A DNA stretch of 64,000 nucleotides from Streptomyces kronopolitis (lineage in GTDB: Bacteria; Actinomycetota; Actinomycetes; Streptomycetales; Streptomycetaceae), in NCBI RefSeq assembly GCF_014646275.1, contig NZ_BMND01000017.1, positions 90,979 to 154,978 on the forward strand. Reading direction: 5' to 3'. Below the pieces are notes generated by a model that was not told the DNA's origin, did no database searches, and saw only the letters and a list, made by a program, of their open reading frames with translations. The translations under genes were made by a program, and so were the position numbers. This document shows positions 16,036 to 24,280 of the stretch, one piece after another; positions within the stretch are counted from its first letter, which is position 1, and each line of letters starts with the position of its first letter.

Positions 16036-16401
16036 ATCAGCAGAACCACCGAGAACACCGGCTTCACCTGCGGCAACTGCGGCACGGCGGTCGCGCCCCT
16101 GGTCAACGGGAGCTACCGCAACCACTGCCCGCGGTGCCTGTACTCCCTGCACGTGGACGTCAGCCCCGGAGACCGGGCCGGCGACTGCCGGGCGCTGATG
16201 CGCCCGGAGGCCGTCGACCACCACTCCACCAAGGGCTACATGATCGTCCACCGCTGCACCGGCTGCGGCGTCCGCCGTCGCAACCGCATGGCCGACGACC
16301 CCGGCCAGGGCGACGACCTCGACCAGGTCCTCGCCGTGATGCGCACGGGGATCAGCCGCCACGAAGCGGGGCGGTCCGCCCGCCCCCGGAGGCTCGTCTG
16401 A
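16036..16401 (+). CDS. RNHCP-domain zinc-ribbon-like protein with an apparent ATC start
   Basis: A 121-aa protein of the RNHCP family (function unknown). Its signature Y-R-N-H-C-P-R-C-L-Y-S-L-H-V-D is intact, preceded by C-G-N-C and followed by C-T-G-C-G, so two or more zinc-binding Cys pairs are present. The expected N-terminus S-R-T-T-E-N-T-G-F-T-C begins directly after ATC 16036-16038, and GAGGAG (16023-16028) lies seven bases upstream of that ATC. No ATG, GTG or TTG in frame lies close upstream. The first conventional start, GTG 16153, would remove the first Cys pair and the RNHCP signature. Either AUC is used for initiation or ATG has mutated or been misread. Confidence 0.8.
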   Translation: MSRTTENTGFTCGNCGTAVAPLVNGSYRNHCPRCLYSLHVDVSPGDRAGDCRALMRPEAVDHHSTKGYMIVHRCTGCGVRRRNRMADDPGQGDDLDQVLAVMRTGISRHEAGRSARPRRLV

Positions 16402-16407
16402 CGCCTC

Positions 16408-16433
16408 GCGGCCCCCGCCCCGGCGGGGGCCGC
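16408..16433 (+). terminator. Hairpin after the RNHCP gene
   Basis: GCGGCCCCCG (16408-16417) pairs perfectly with CGGGGGCCGC (16424-16433), six bases after the stop. There is no U-tract. Confidence 0.65.
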
Positions 16434-16592
16434 ACCGGTCTGCCACATGGAGTACGCGGTCCGGACCCCCGGCCGGTGAACCCACGGTCATGTTGCCGCT
16501 ACGACCAGCGACGATGGTGCAGTCCGAGGGTGACGGCCCCCACCCCGTACCCGCCGAGGCGGCCCCCGGCGATCTGCCACACTGGACGCACC

Positions 16593-17699
16593 ATGCCTGC
16601 ACCCGGAGAACTTACTTTTGTCGCGCCGCGCGGGGCCAAGAAGCCGCCGCGGCACCTTGCTGATCTCACCCCTGTGGAGCGCCGCGAAGCGGTGGCCGCG
16701 GTGGGGGAGAAGCCGTTTCGCGCGAAGCAGCTGTCGCAGCACTATTTCGCCCGCTATGCGCATGACCCGGCGCAGTGGACCGACATCCCGGCGGCGGCGC
16801 GGGAGAAGCTGGCGGGTGCGCTGCTGCCCGAGCTGATGACGGTCATGCGGCACATCTCGTGCGATGAGGACACCACGCGCAAGACGCTGTGGAAGCTGCA
16901 CGACGGGACGCTCGTCGAGTCGGTGCTGATGCGGTATCCGGACCGGGTCACCATGTGCATCTCCTCGCAGGCCGGCTGCGGGATGAACTGCCCGTTCTGC
17001 GCGACGGGGCAGGCGGGTCTCGACCGCAATCTGTCGACCGCCGAGATCGTGCACCAGATCGTCGACGGGATGCGTGCGCTGCGCGACGGCGAGGTGCCGG
17101 GCGGGCCGGCGCGGCTGTCCAACATCGTCTTCATGGGGATGGGGGAGCCGCTCGCCAACTACAAGCGGGTGGTCGGCGCGATCCGGCGGCTGACCGACCC
17201 CGAGCCTGACGGGCTGGGGCTGTCGCAGCGGGGCATCACCGTCTCGACGGTCGGGCTGGTGCCGGCGATGCTGCGGTTCGCCGACGAGGGCTTCAAGTGC
17301 CGGCTGGCCGTGTCGCTGCACGCGCCCGACGACGAGCTGCGGGACACCCTGGTGCCCGTCAACACGCGCTGGAAGGTGCGTGAGGTGCTGGACGCGGCGT
17401 GGGAGTACGCGGAGAAGTCCGGGCGGCGGATCTCGATCGAGTACGCGCTGATCCGGGACATCAACGACCAGGCGTGGCGCGGTGACCTGCTGGGACGGCT
17501 GCTGAAGGGCAAGCGCGTCCATGTGAACCTCATTCCGCTGAACCCGACGCCGGGCTCGAAGTGGACCGCGTCGCGGCCCGAGGACGAGCGGGCGTTCGTG
17601 CAGGCCATCGAGGCGCACGGGGTGCCGGTGACCGTCCGCGACACCCGCGGGCAGGAGATCGACGGGGCCTGCGGGCAGCTGGCGGCCTCGGAGCGCTGA
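16593..17699 (+). CDS. rlmN: Dual-specificity RNA methyltransferase RlmN
   Basis: A 368-aa radical-SAM enzyme that methylates C2 of A2503 in 23S rRNA and A37 in some tRNAs. The cluster-binding motif C-G-M-N-C-P-F-C gives Cys129, Cys133 and Cys136. The two mechanistic cysteines correspond to Cys122 (C-I-S-S-Q) and Cys360 (G-A-C-G-Q-L). F-M-G-M-G-E-P-L-A-N-Y and S-L-H-A-P are further signatures. ATG 16593 is the natural start by length, but no Shine-Dalgarno sequence is visible; CACACT at 16579-16584 could be a -10 box for a leaderless or very short-leader mRNA (inference). Confidence 0.96.
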   Translation: MPAPGELTFVAPRGAKKPPRHLADLTPVERREAVAAVGEKPFRAKQLSQHYFARYAHDPAQWTDIPAAAREKLAGALLPELMTVMRHISCDEDTTRKTLWKLHDGTLVESVLMRYPDRVTMCISSQAGCGMNCPFCATGQAGLDRNLSTAEIVHQIVDGMRALRDGEVPGGPARLSNIVFMGMGEPLANYKRVVGAIRRLTDPEPDGLGLSQRGITVSTVGLVPAMLRFADEGFKCRLAVSLHAPDDELRDTLVPVNTRWKVREVLDAAWEYAEKSGRRISIEYALIRDINDQAWRGDLLGRLLKGKRVHVNLIPLNPTPGSKWTASRPEDERAFVQAIEAHGVPVTVRDTRGQEIDGACGQLAASER

Positions 17700-17738
17700 C
17701 CGCCCCGCTGGTACCGTGTGATCGAACACATACACATT

Positions 17739-17846
17739 CCGACAGGGGAGCGCCACAGCGCTGAGAGTGCGGAAGCGCCGTAGTCCTACGGTGCCCGCAG
17801 ACCCTTGAACCTCGCCCGGGTCATTCCGGGTAGGAAGCTCGGTCGT
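17739..17846 (+). promoter_or_regulatory. TPP riboswitch aptamer (THI element)
   Basis: The conserved thi-box cores are all present in order: AGGGGAGC near the 5' end, GCTGAGAGTGCGG (17760-17772), CGCAGACCCTTGAACCT and the closing CGGGTCATTCCGGGTAGGAAGC. The variable stem-loop between them folds (CGTAG..CTACG). The element binds thiamine pyrophosphate and lies about 110 bases before thiB, so high TPP should reduce synthesis of the importer. CGAC near 17741 can pair with GTCG near 17843 as P1. Confidence 0.96.
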
Positions 17847-17860
17847 CACTCATGCTGTTG

Positions 17861-17949
17861 TGCCCTGCCCGCAGTCTCCTCGGTGCGTCCCCGTACGCCA
17901 CGAGCCGTGGGGTGCGGGCAGGGCAGCGTCTCGTCCTGGCCAGCCAGGA
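17861..17949 (+). promoter_or_regulatory. Expression platform of the TPP riboswitch
   Basis: Two perfect stems lie between aptamer and thiB. TGCCCTGCCCGCA (17861-17873) pairs with TGCGGGCAGGGCA (17913-17925), 13 bp. TCCTGGC (17934-17940) pairs with GCCAGGA (17943-17949) around a two-base loop, and the right arm contains most of the AGGAGGA ribosome site (17946-17952) of thiB. The second stem would hide the ribosome site, suggesting translational control. The first could terminate or act as a switch partner. Confidence 0.6.
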
Positions 17950-17958
17950 GGACATCCA

Positions 17959-19029
17959 GTGAGCACCACCAGCAGAATCACCGCGGCGGCCGTCGCCGCC
18001 GCCCTGGGCGCGGCCGCGCTCGCCGGCTGCGGCGCCCCCGGCGGTGCGGACGCCAAGACCGTCACGCTGGTCAGCCATGACTCGTTCAGCGTGTCCAAGC
18101 CCGTGCTCGCCGCCTTCGAGAAGCAGAGCGGCTACAAGGTCCGCGTCCTCAAGGGCGGGGACGCCGGCAAGGCCGTCAACCAGGCGATCCTGTCCAAGGG
18201 CAACCCGCAGGGCGATGTCTTCTTCGGCATCGACAACACCCTGCTCTCGCGCGGCCTGGACGAGGGCCTCTTCAGCCCGTACGAGGCCAAGGGACTGGAG
18301 CACGTCCCGGCCGGGCTCCAGCTGGACAAGGCCCGGCACCGCGTCACCCCGCTCGACTACGGCGACATCTGCGTCAACTACGACCGCGGCTACTTCGCCC
18401 GGCACAAGATCGCGCCGCCGAAGACCTTCGACGACCTGATCAAGCCCCGGTACAAGGGGCTGCTCGTCACGGAGAACTCGGCGACCTCCTCGCCGGGGCT
18501 CGCCTTCCAGCTCGGCACCGTCGCCGCCTACGGCAAGGGCGGTTGGCAGGGCTACTGGAAGAAGCTCAAGGCCAACGGCGTCGAGGTCGTCGACAGTTGG
18601 GAGCAGGCCTACAACCAGCGCTTCTCGGGCTCCGCGGCGAGCAAGGGCAAGGGCGACAAGCCGCTGGTGGTCTCCTACGCCTCCAGCCCGCCGGCCGAGG
18701 TGCTCGGTAAGAAGCCGGCGCCCCGCCAGGCACCCACCGGGGTCGCGACCGGCACCTGCTTCCGGCAGATCGAGTTCGGCGGTCTGCTCAAGGGCGCGCC
18801 GAACGAGAAGGGCGGCAAGGCGCTGCTGGACTTCCTTCTGAGCAAGCGGTTCCAGGAGGACGAGCCGCTCCAGATGTTCGTCCACCCGGCCCGCACGGAC
18901 GCCGCGGTGCCGGAGGTGTTCACCAAGTACGGCGCCACCATCGGCAAGCCGGCGACGCTCGCCCCGGAGACGATCACCCGCAACCGCGAACAGTGGATCA
19001 AGCAGTGGTCCTCGCTCGTTCTGAAGTAG
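17959..19029 (+). CDS. thiB: Thiamine ABC transporter, substrate-binding lipoprotein
   Basis: A 356-aa periplasmic-type binding protein. The signal peptide ends in the lipobox A-L-A-G-C (Cys24), so the protein is lipid-anchored outside the membrane. The mature part (K-T-V-T-L-V-S-H-D-S-F, then G-N-P-Q-G-D-V-F-F-G-I-D-N-T-L-L and L-D-Y-G-D-I-C-V-N-Y-D) fits the ThiB/TbpA family for thiamine or its phosphates. GTG 17959 has AGGAGGA (17946-17952) six bases upstream. The gene lies behind a TPP riboswitch and in front of permease and ATPase genes, which strongly supports thiamine import. Confidence 0.95.
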   Translation: MSTTSRITAAAVAAALGAAALAGCGAPGGADAKTVTLVSHDSFSVSKPVLAAFEKQSGYKVRVLKGGDAGKAVNQAILSKGNPQGDVFFGIDNTLLSRGLDEGLFSPYEAKGLEHVPAGLQLDKARHRVTPLDYGDICVNYDRGYFARHKIAPPKTFDDLIKPRYKGLLVTENSATSSPGLAFQLGTVAAYGKGGWQGYWKKLKANGVEVVDSWEQAYNQRFSGSAASKGKGDKPLVVSYASSPPAEVLGKKPAPRQAPTGVATGTCFRQIEFGGLLKGAPNEKGGKALLDFLLSKRFQEDEPLQMFVHPARTDAAVPEVFTKYGATIGKPATLAPETITRNREQWIKQWSSLVLK

Positions 19030-19052
19030 CCCGCCGCCGCGGCCGCGGGCCC

Positions 19053-20735
19053 GTGAAGGGGACGGCGGTGCGGCTCGGTCTGCTGGCCGTGCCGCTCGCC
19101 TTCTTCGCGCTGTTCTTCGCCTATCCGGTCGTGGCGATCGTCGGGCGCGGGCTGACGGACGGCGGACACTGGCAGTTCGGCCGGTTCGGCGAGGTGCTGG
19201 GCGACCCGGACATCGCACACGTGCTGTGGTTCACCGTGTGGCAGGCGGCCGCCTCCACCGCGCTGACCCTGCTGATCGCGCTGCCCGGCGCCTATGTCTT
19301 CGCCCGCTTCGAGTTCCCCGGCAAGCAGCTGCTGCGGGCCGTGGTGGCGGTGCCGTTCGTGCTGCCCACCGTCGTGGTCGGCACGGCGTTCCTGGCGCTC
19401 GCCGGGCGGGGCGGGCTGCTGGACGAGCTGTGGGGGGTGCGCCTGGACACCTCGGTGTGGGCGATCCTGCTGGCGCATGTCTTCTTCAACTACGCCGTGG
19501 TCGTCCGCACCGTCGGCGGCCTGTGGGGGCAGCTCGATCCGCGGCAGGAGGAGGCGGCGCGGGTGCTGGGCGCCGGGCGCCTCGCGGCCTGGCGGCGGGT
19601 GACGCTGCCCGCGCTGGGCCCCGCCGTCGCGGCCGCCGCCCTGATGGTCTTCCTCTTCACCTTCACCTCCTTCGGGGTGGTGCAGATCCTGGGCGGGCCC
19701 ACCTTCTCGACGCTGGAGGTGGAGATCTACCGGCAGACCGCGGACTTCCTGGATCTGCCGACCGCCGCGGTGCTCACCCTCGTCCAGTTCGCCGCGGTCC
19801 TGGGCGTGCTGGCGGTGCACGCCTGGACCGTGCGCCGCCGGGAGTCCGCGCTGCGGCTGGTGGACGCCTCGCGGACCGCCCGCCGGCCGCGCGGCGGCGG
19901 CCAGTGGGCGCTGCTGTGGGGCACCCTCGCCGTCATCGCCGTCCTGCTGCTGGCGCCGCTGGTGGTACTGGTCGAGCGGTCGTTCGCCGGGCCGGACGGC
20001 TACAGCACGGTCTTCTACACCTCGCTGCGCTCCGCGGCGAGCGCCGAGGGCACCTTCTCCGTCGCCCCCCTGGACGCCCTGTGGAACTCCCTGGCCTACG
20101 GGGCAGCGGCCACCGTCATCGCCGTAGTGGTGGGCGGGCTGGCCGCCGCGGTGCTGACGCTGCCCCGGCTGCGCCGCGGCCCGTCCGGACGGACGCCCGC
20201 GATCAGCCGGTTCGTGCGCGGCTTCGACGTGCTGCTGATGCTGCCGCTCGGGGTGTCCGCGGTGACCGTCGGCTTCGGGTTCCTGATCAGCCTCGACACC
20301 CCGCCGCTGGACCTGCGCGCCTCCTGGTGGCTGGTGCCGCTCGCCCAGGCGCTGGTGGGCGTGCCGTTCGTGGTCCGCACGATGCTGCCGGTCCTGCGGG
20401 CCGTCGACGTGCGGCTGCGGGAGGCCGCCGCCGTGCTCGGCGCCTCGCCCTGGCGGGCCTGGCGCGAGGTCGACCTGCCGCTGGTGCGGCGGGCGCTGCT
20501 GATCGCGGCGGGCTTCGCCTTCGCGGTGTCGCTGGGCGAGTTCGGCGCGACGGTCTTCATCGCGCGGCCGGACCGGCCGACGCTGCCGGTCGCCGTGGCC
20601 CGCCTGCTGGGGCGCGCGGGGGAGACCAACTACGGGCAGGCGATGGCGCTGTCGAACCTCTTGATGGTCGTGTGTGCCGGCGCCCTGCTGGTACTGGAGC
20701 GCCTGCGTCCCGCCGACCACTCCGGGGAGTTCTAG
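19053..20735 (+). CDS. thiP: Thiamine ABC transporter, fused permease
   Basis: About 560 aa with two complete ABC permease domains in one chain, as in ThiP. Each half carries an E-A-A loop for contact with the ATPase (E-E-A-A-R-V-L-G-A-G near residue 170, and E-A-A-A-V-L-G-A-S-P in the second half). About 12 membrane segments are visible, starting with L-A-V-P-L-A-F-F-A-L-F-F. The start is uncertain: GTG 19053 begins just before the first membrane segment, while GTG 18993 or 19005 would overlap the end of thiB. None has a good ribosome site, so coupling to thiB is likely. Confidence 0.93.
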   Translation: MKGTAVRLGLLAVPLAFFALFFAYPVVAIVGRGLTDGGHWQFGRFGEVLGDPDIAHVLWFTVWQAAASTALTLLIALPGAYVFARFEFPGKQLLRAVVAVPFVLPTVVVGTAFLALAGRGGLLDELWGVRLDTSVWAILLAHVFFNYAVVVRTVGGLWGQLDPRQEEAARVLGAGRLAAWRRVTLPALGPAVAAAALMVFLFTFTSFGVVQILGGPTFSTLEVEIYRQTADFLDLPTAAVLTLVQFAAVLGVLAVHAWTVRRRESALRLVDASRTARRPRGGGQWALLWGTLAVIAVLLLAPLVVLVERSFAGPDGYSTVFYTSLRSAASAEGTFSVAPLDALWNSLAYGAAATVIAVVVGGLAAAVLTLPRLRRGPSGRTPAISRFVRGFDVLLMLPLGVSAVTVGFGFLISLDTPPLDLRASWWLVPLAQALVGVPFVVRTMLPVLRAVDVRLREAAAVLGASPWRAWREVDLPLVRRALLIAAGFAFAVSLGEFGATVFIARPDRPTLPVAVARLLGRAGETNYGQAMALSNLLMVVCAGALLVLERLRPADHSGEF

Positions 20736-21812
20736 ATGACGGCAGAGCACACCACCGCACGGGAGCCGGAGCTGCTGCGGCTGGGCGGGGTGAGCGTCCG
20801 CTTCACCGCGGCCGGGCCGCCCGCGCTCGACGCGGTGGACCTGGACGTGGCCGCGCGGGAGATCGTGTGCGTCCTGGGGCCGAGCGGCAGCGGCAAGTCC
20901 ACCCTGCTGCGGGTGGTCGCCGGTCTCCAGCAGGCCGACGCCGGGCAGGTGCTGCTGGAGGGACGCGAGCAGCGGGGGGTGCCCGCGCACCGGCGCGGGG
21001 TCGGCCTGATGTTCCAGGACCACCAGCTCTTCCCGCAGCACGATGTCGCGGGCAATGTCGCCTTCGGGCTGCGGATGCGGGGGGTCTCGCGCGCCGAGCG
21101 GGAGCGGGCGGTCGCCGGACTCCTCGACCTCGTGGGGCTGCCGGGCACCCAGCGGCGGGCCGTCGCCTCGCTGTCCGGCGGGGAGCAGCAGCGGGTCGCG
21201 CTGGCCCGCGCGCTGGCACCCCGCCCCCGGCTGCTGATGCTGGACGAGCCGCTGGGCCAGCTCGACCGCGGGCTGCGCGAACGGCTCGTCGTCGAACTGC
21301 GCTCACTCTTCCGGGAGTTGGGCACGACCGTGCTCGCCGTCACCCACGACCAGGGCGAGGCCTTCGCGCTCGCCGACCGGGTCGTGGTGATGCACGAGGG
21401 CCGGATCGCGCAGAGCGGCACCCCCCTGGAGGTCTGGCAGCGGCCCGCCTCGGAATTCGTCGCCCGCTTCCTCGGCTTCGACAACGTGGTCGAAGCGACG
21501 GTGCGGGGCCGGGCGGCCGCCACCCCCTGGGGCGCGGTGCCGGTCCCGGACGGCACCGCGGACGGGCCCTGCCGGCTGCTCGTCCGCCCGGCCGGGGTCC
21601 GGCTGACGGCCGCCCCGGAAGGCTTGAACGCCACGGTCGAGGCCCGGACGTTCCGCGGCACCCATGTCTCGCTGCTGCTGGAGCCCGCCGCCGGACCGCG
21701 GCTGGAGGCGGCCTGCCCCCTGCGGGACGCGCCCGAGGTGGGCGCGCGGGTGGGGCTCTCCTTCGCCGAACGGGACGTGGTGGTGCTGGACGCCGGGGGA
21801 CCGGCGGACTGA
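20736..21812 (+). CDS. thiQ: Thiamine ABC transporter, ATP-binding protein
   Basis: A 358-aa ABC ATPase: Walker A G-P-S-G-S-G-K-S (about 50-57), signature L-S-G-G-E-Q-Q-R, Walker B L-L-M-L-D-E-P-L-G and H-loop V-T-H-D. A C-terminal ~120-residue TOBE-like domain makes it longer than the ~230-aa enterobacterial ThiQ. ATG 20736 follows the thiP stop directly, with GGGGAG (20724-20729) in front. With thiB and thiP it forms a complete importer under one TPP riboswitch. Confidence 0.94.
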   Translation: MTAEHTTAREPELLRLGGVSVRFTAAGPPALDAVDLDVAAREIVCVLGPSGSGKSTLLRVVAGLQQADAGQVLLEGREQRGVPAHRRGVGLMFQDHQLFPQHDVAGNVAFGLRMRGVSRAERERAVAGLLDLVGLPGTQRRAVASLSGGEQQRVALARALAPRPRLLMLDEPLGQLDRGLRERLVVELRSLFRELGTTVLAVTHDQGEAFALADRVVVMHEGRIAQSGTPLEVWQRPASEFVARFLGFDNVVEATVRGRAAATPWGAVPVPDGTADGPCRLLVRPAGVRLTAAPEGLNATVEARTFRGTHVSLLLEPAAGPRLEAACPLRDAPEVGARVGLSFAERDVVVLDAGGPAD

Positions 21813-21819
21813 CCGCACG

Positions 21820-21850
21820 GGACGCCGGGGCCGGGCGGGCCCGGGCGTCC
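21820..21850. terminator. Bidirectional terminator between thiQ and the DMT gene
   Basis: GGACGCC (21820-21826) pairs with GGCGTCC (21844-21850), with GGGCC/GGCCC pairing in the loop. It lies in the 74-base gap between convergent genes and can serve both. Confidence 0.6.
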
Positions 21851-21886
21851 GCGGGACGGACGTACGGGCCGCGGAAACCGGGTGAC

Positions 21887-22816
21887 TCAGCGTGCCGCGG
21901 TCCCGGCGGGCACCTCACCGGCCGGCGCCGGGTCCGCCCCCGCCCCCGGCTCGGGCTCGCCGAACCAGGCCACCGCGACGGCCCCGGCCACCGCCACCAC
22001 GAAGCCCAGCACGGCGACCCAGGCGAAGCCCGGCCGGGACGAGTCGCCCAGCCACAGCACCCCGAGCACGCCGGGGACCACCGTCTCGCCCACCACCAGC
22101 GCCGCCGTGGCACCGTTCACCGAGCCCAGCTGGAGGGCGACGGTGTGCAGGTACATCCCGCCGAGACCGGCGACCAGGATCGCGTACAGCGCGGGGTCGC
22201 CGAGCAGCGACGGCAGGTCGAAGGGCTCGACGCCGTTGAGGACCCGCACACCGATGCCGAGCGCGCCGAAGCCCAGGCCGGAGAAGAGCCCCGCGAGGAT
22301 CGCGGCCCGCGCGCCGAGCAGCCGCACGACCACGGTGCCGCCGCCGACGAGCACGACGGAGGCGGCCAGCAGCCACCAGTGGGCGGCGAGCGGGGTGTGG
22401 CCGCCGCCCTCCGGCCCGGCGGCCGTCGCCAGCAGCACCAGCGCCGAACAGACCACCGCGATCGAGGTCCACTCGGCGCGGGAGAGGCGCAGGCCCAGGA
22501 GCTTGACGCTCAGCACGGCGGTGATCACGAGGTTGGCGCTGATCACGGTCTGCGAGAGGAACAGCGGCAGCAGCCGGGCCGCCAGCGCACCGAGCCCGAA
22601 CCCCACGAAGTCCAGCACCGTGCCCAGCATGAACTCCCAGGTCACCGCCGCCTTCGCGGTGGACGCCAGGCTGGGGCCGCCGTGCTGGGTGACGCCGGAG
22701 GCGGAGGCCTTGGCGGCCTCCCGGCGGGCGGACTTGCGCGAGCCCAGCGCCTGCAGAACCGATCCCGTGCCGTAGCCGGCCGAGGCCGCCACGGCCGTCA
22801 GAAGACCGATGATCAC
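21887..22816 (-). CDS. DMT-superfamily (EamA-like) membrane transporter
   Basis: A 309-aa protein with about nine or ten hydrophobic segments over its whole length and a short Pro/Ala-rich tail. The two halves look related (L-S-Q-T-V-I-S-A-N-L-V-I-T-A-V-L and V-V-G-E-T-V-V-P-G-V-L-G-V-L-W-L-G), as in drug/metabolite transporters of the EamA type. The substrate is not predictable. GTG 22816 has GGAG six bases upstream on the minus strand; a TTG one codon earlier is the alternative. It is convergent with thiQ and may be transcribed with the LOG-like gene to its right. Confidence 0.85.
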   Translation of the reverse strand: MIIGLLTAVAASAGYGTGSVLQALGSRKSARREAAKASASGVTQHGGPSLASTAKAAVTWEFMLGTVLDFVGFGLGALAARLLPLFLSQTVISANLVITAVLSVKLLGLRLSRAEWTSIAVVCSALVLLATAAGPEGGGHTPLAAHWWLLAASVVLVGGGTVVVRLLGARAAILAGLFSGLGFGALGIGVRVLNGVEPFDLPSLLGDPALYAILVAGLGGMYLHTVALQLGSVNGATAALVVGETVVPGVLGVLWLGDSSRPGFAWVAVLGFVVAVAGAVAVAWFGEPEPGAGADPAPAGEVPAGTAAR

Positions 22817-22982
22817 CAAGAGCTCCGTTCGCCCGCTGTCCCCGTTGTCCGTGCACTGCCGGACTGGCAGACGTGCAATCGGGGACCGGAGTTGCCTGCC
22901 GCGGCCAAACACACTCGTACGGACGTCCTGCCCGCACGGCCACGGGCCCGGCGGGGGAGTGCGGCCGCCGCCCGCGGCCGGG

Positions 22983-24167
22983 TCAGGCCGGCTCCCCGGC
23001 GGTGAGCCGGGCCAGCGTGTCCGGGACCTCGTCCACCGAGTCGACCAGCGCGATCCGGGCCGCCATCGGACGCTCGGCCGCCAGCGCCCGCAGCAGCGGC
23101 CAGGCGGGGAGGTGCTCGGTCCAGTGCGCGCGGTCCACCAGCACCATGGGGGCCGGCTCGCCCCGTGAGCCGTAGTAGTTGGGGGTCGCGTTGTCGAAGA
23201 CCTCCTGGACGGTCCCGGCCGCGCCCGGCAGGAACACCACGCCGGCCCGCGAACGCGCCAGCAGGCCGTCCTCGCGCACCGCGTTGACGAAGTACTTCGC
23301 GATGCGGGAGGCGAAGGCGTTCGGCGGCTCGTGCCCGTAGAACCAGGTCGGGATGCCGACCGAGGCGCCACCGTCCGGCCAGCCGCGCCGTATCTCGAAG
23401 GCGGCCCGCGCCCAGTCGGTGACCGACGGGGCGAAGTGCGGCGTCTTGGCGAGGAGTTCCAGCGCCGAGTCGAGCATGCCGTCCTCGAACGGCGCGGCGT
23501 ACGCGCCGAGGTTCGCCGCCTCCATCGCGCCCGGCCCGCCGCCGGTCGCCACGGTCAGGCCGCCGCGGGCCAGCCGGCGGCCGAGCCGGGCCGCGCCCGC
23601 GTAGGCCGCCGAGCCGCGCTCCAGTGCATGGCCGCCCATGATGCCCACCACCCGGGCACCGGCGAGGTCTTCGTCCAGGGCGTCGGAGACGGCGTCGTCG
23701 TGGATGCCGCGCAGCATCGAGGCGAAGATGTCGCCGTCCGCCTTGGTCCGCTGGAACCAGTCGTAGGTGCGGGCGTCCGGGGTGGCGTCGTAACCGTCGT
23801 CGGTGAGCCCCGCGAAGAGCTCGTCCGGGCCGTACAGCGCGCCCCGGTAGGGGTCGAACGGCAGGTCCGGCACGGGCGGGAAGACCAGCGCGCCCCCGGC
23901 CCGTATCTTGGCGTCGGCAGCCGCCTCCATGGCGCAGCCGAGGAACACGGAGTCCGCGGTGTCCGTGCTGAGCAGCGCGAACGTACGGTCCGTCAGATCG
24001 ACGGACTGAACGCGGTGTCCGGCGAGGCTGCCCGAGGCGAGGACCCGGTCGAACTCCTCCAGGGACTCGATCTCGCGGTCGCTGCGGTCGCTGCGGTCGC
24101 GCTGGTCGTCGGGGGCGGGGGAACGGCGGGCGGCGGAGGCCGGTGAATTCGACTGCACGTGCGTCAT
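22983..24167 (-). CDS. LOG-like (Rossmann-fold nucleotide-binding) protein
   Basis: A 394-aa protein whose C-terminal half is a LOG/lysine-decarboxylase-like Rossmann domain: G-I-M-G-G-H-A, A-T-G-G-G-P-G-A-M-E-A-A-N and V-F-L-P-G-A-A-G-T-V-Q-E-V-F. Family members are nucleotide 5'-monophosphate phosphoribohydrolases (cytokinin-activating LOG, bacterial PpnN). The usual P-G-G-x-G-T-x-x-E reads P-G-A-A-G-T-V-Q-E, with one Gly changed to Ala and the Glu kept. About 140 extra N-terminal residues are unassigned. ATG 24167 has no obvious ribosome site. The substrate is unknown. Confidence 0.85.
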   Translation of the reverse strand: MTHVQSNSPASAARRSPAPDDQRDRSDRSDREIESLEEFDRVLASGSLAGHRVQSVDLTDRTFALLSTDTADSVFLGCAMEAAADAKIRAGGALVFPPVPDLPFDPYRGALYGPDELFAGLTDDGYDATPDARTYDWFQRTKADGDIFASMLRGIHDDAVSDALDEDLAGARVVGIMGGHALERGSAAYAGAARLGRRLARGGLTVATGGGPGAMEAANLGAYAAPFEDGMLDSALELLAKTPHFAPSVTDWARAAFEIRRGWPDGGASVGIPTWFYGHEPPNAFASRIAKYFVNAVREDGLLARSRAGVVFLPGAAGTVQEVFDNATPNYYGSRGEPAPMVLVDRAHWTEHLPAWPLLRALAAERPMAARIALVDSVDEVPDTLARLTAGEPA

Positions 24168-24280
24168 CGTAGGACCGCGGTGCCACGCCCCTGGGGCCCA
24201 GGGGCGGGTCCGGGGCGCGGCATGTGTGCGCCCGCGCCGCCGGACGACCCTCTTCCGGCCCGCCCCCGTCGGCCGGTCCC

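Noticed and set aside
15436..16592. Integrated mobile element between cdsA and rlmN
   Set aside because: I recalled that this interval can hold inserted genes in other Streptomyces, but no integrase, att repeat or transfer gene is visible here.
19226..23005. 1259-codon plus-strand frame across thiP, thiQ and the DMT gene
   Set aside because: It is out of frame with three convincing genes and shows only Arg/Ala/Gly-rich shadow sequence.
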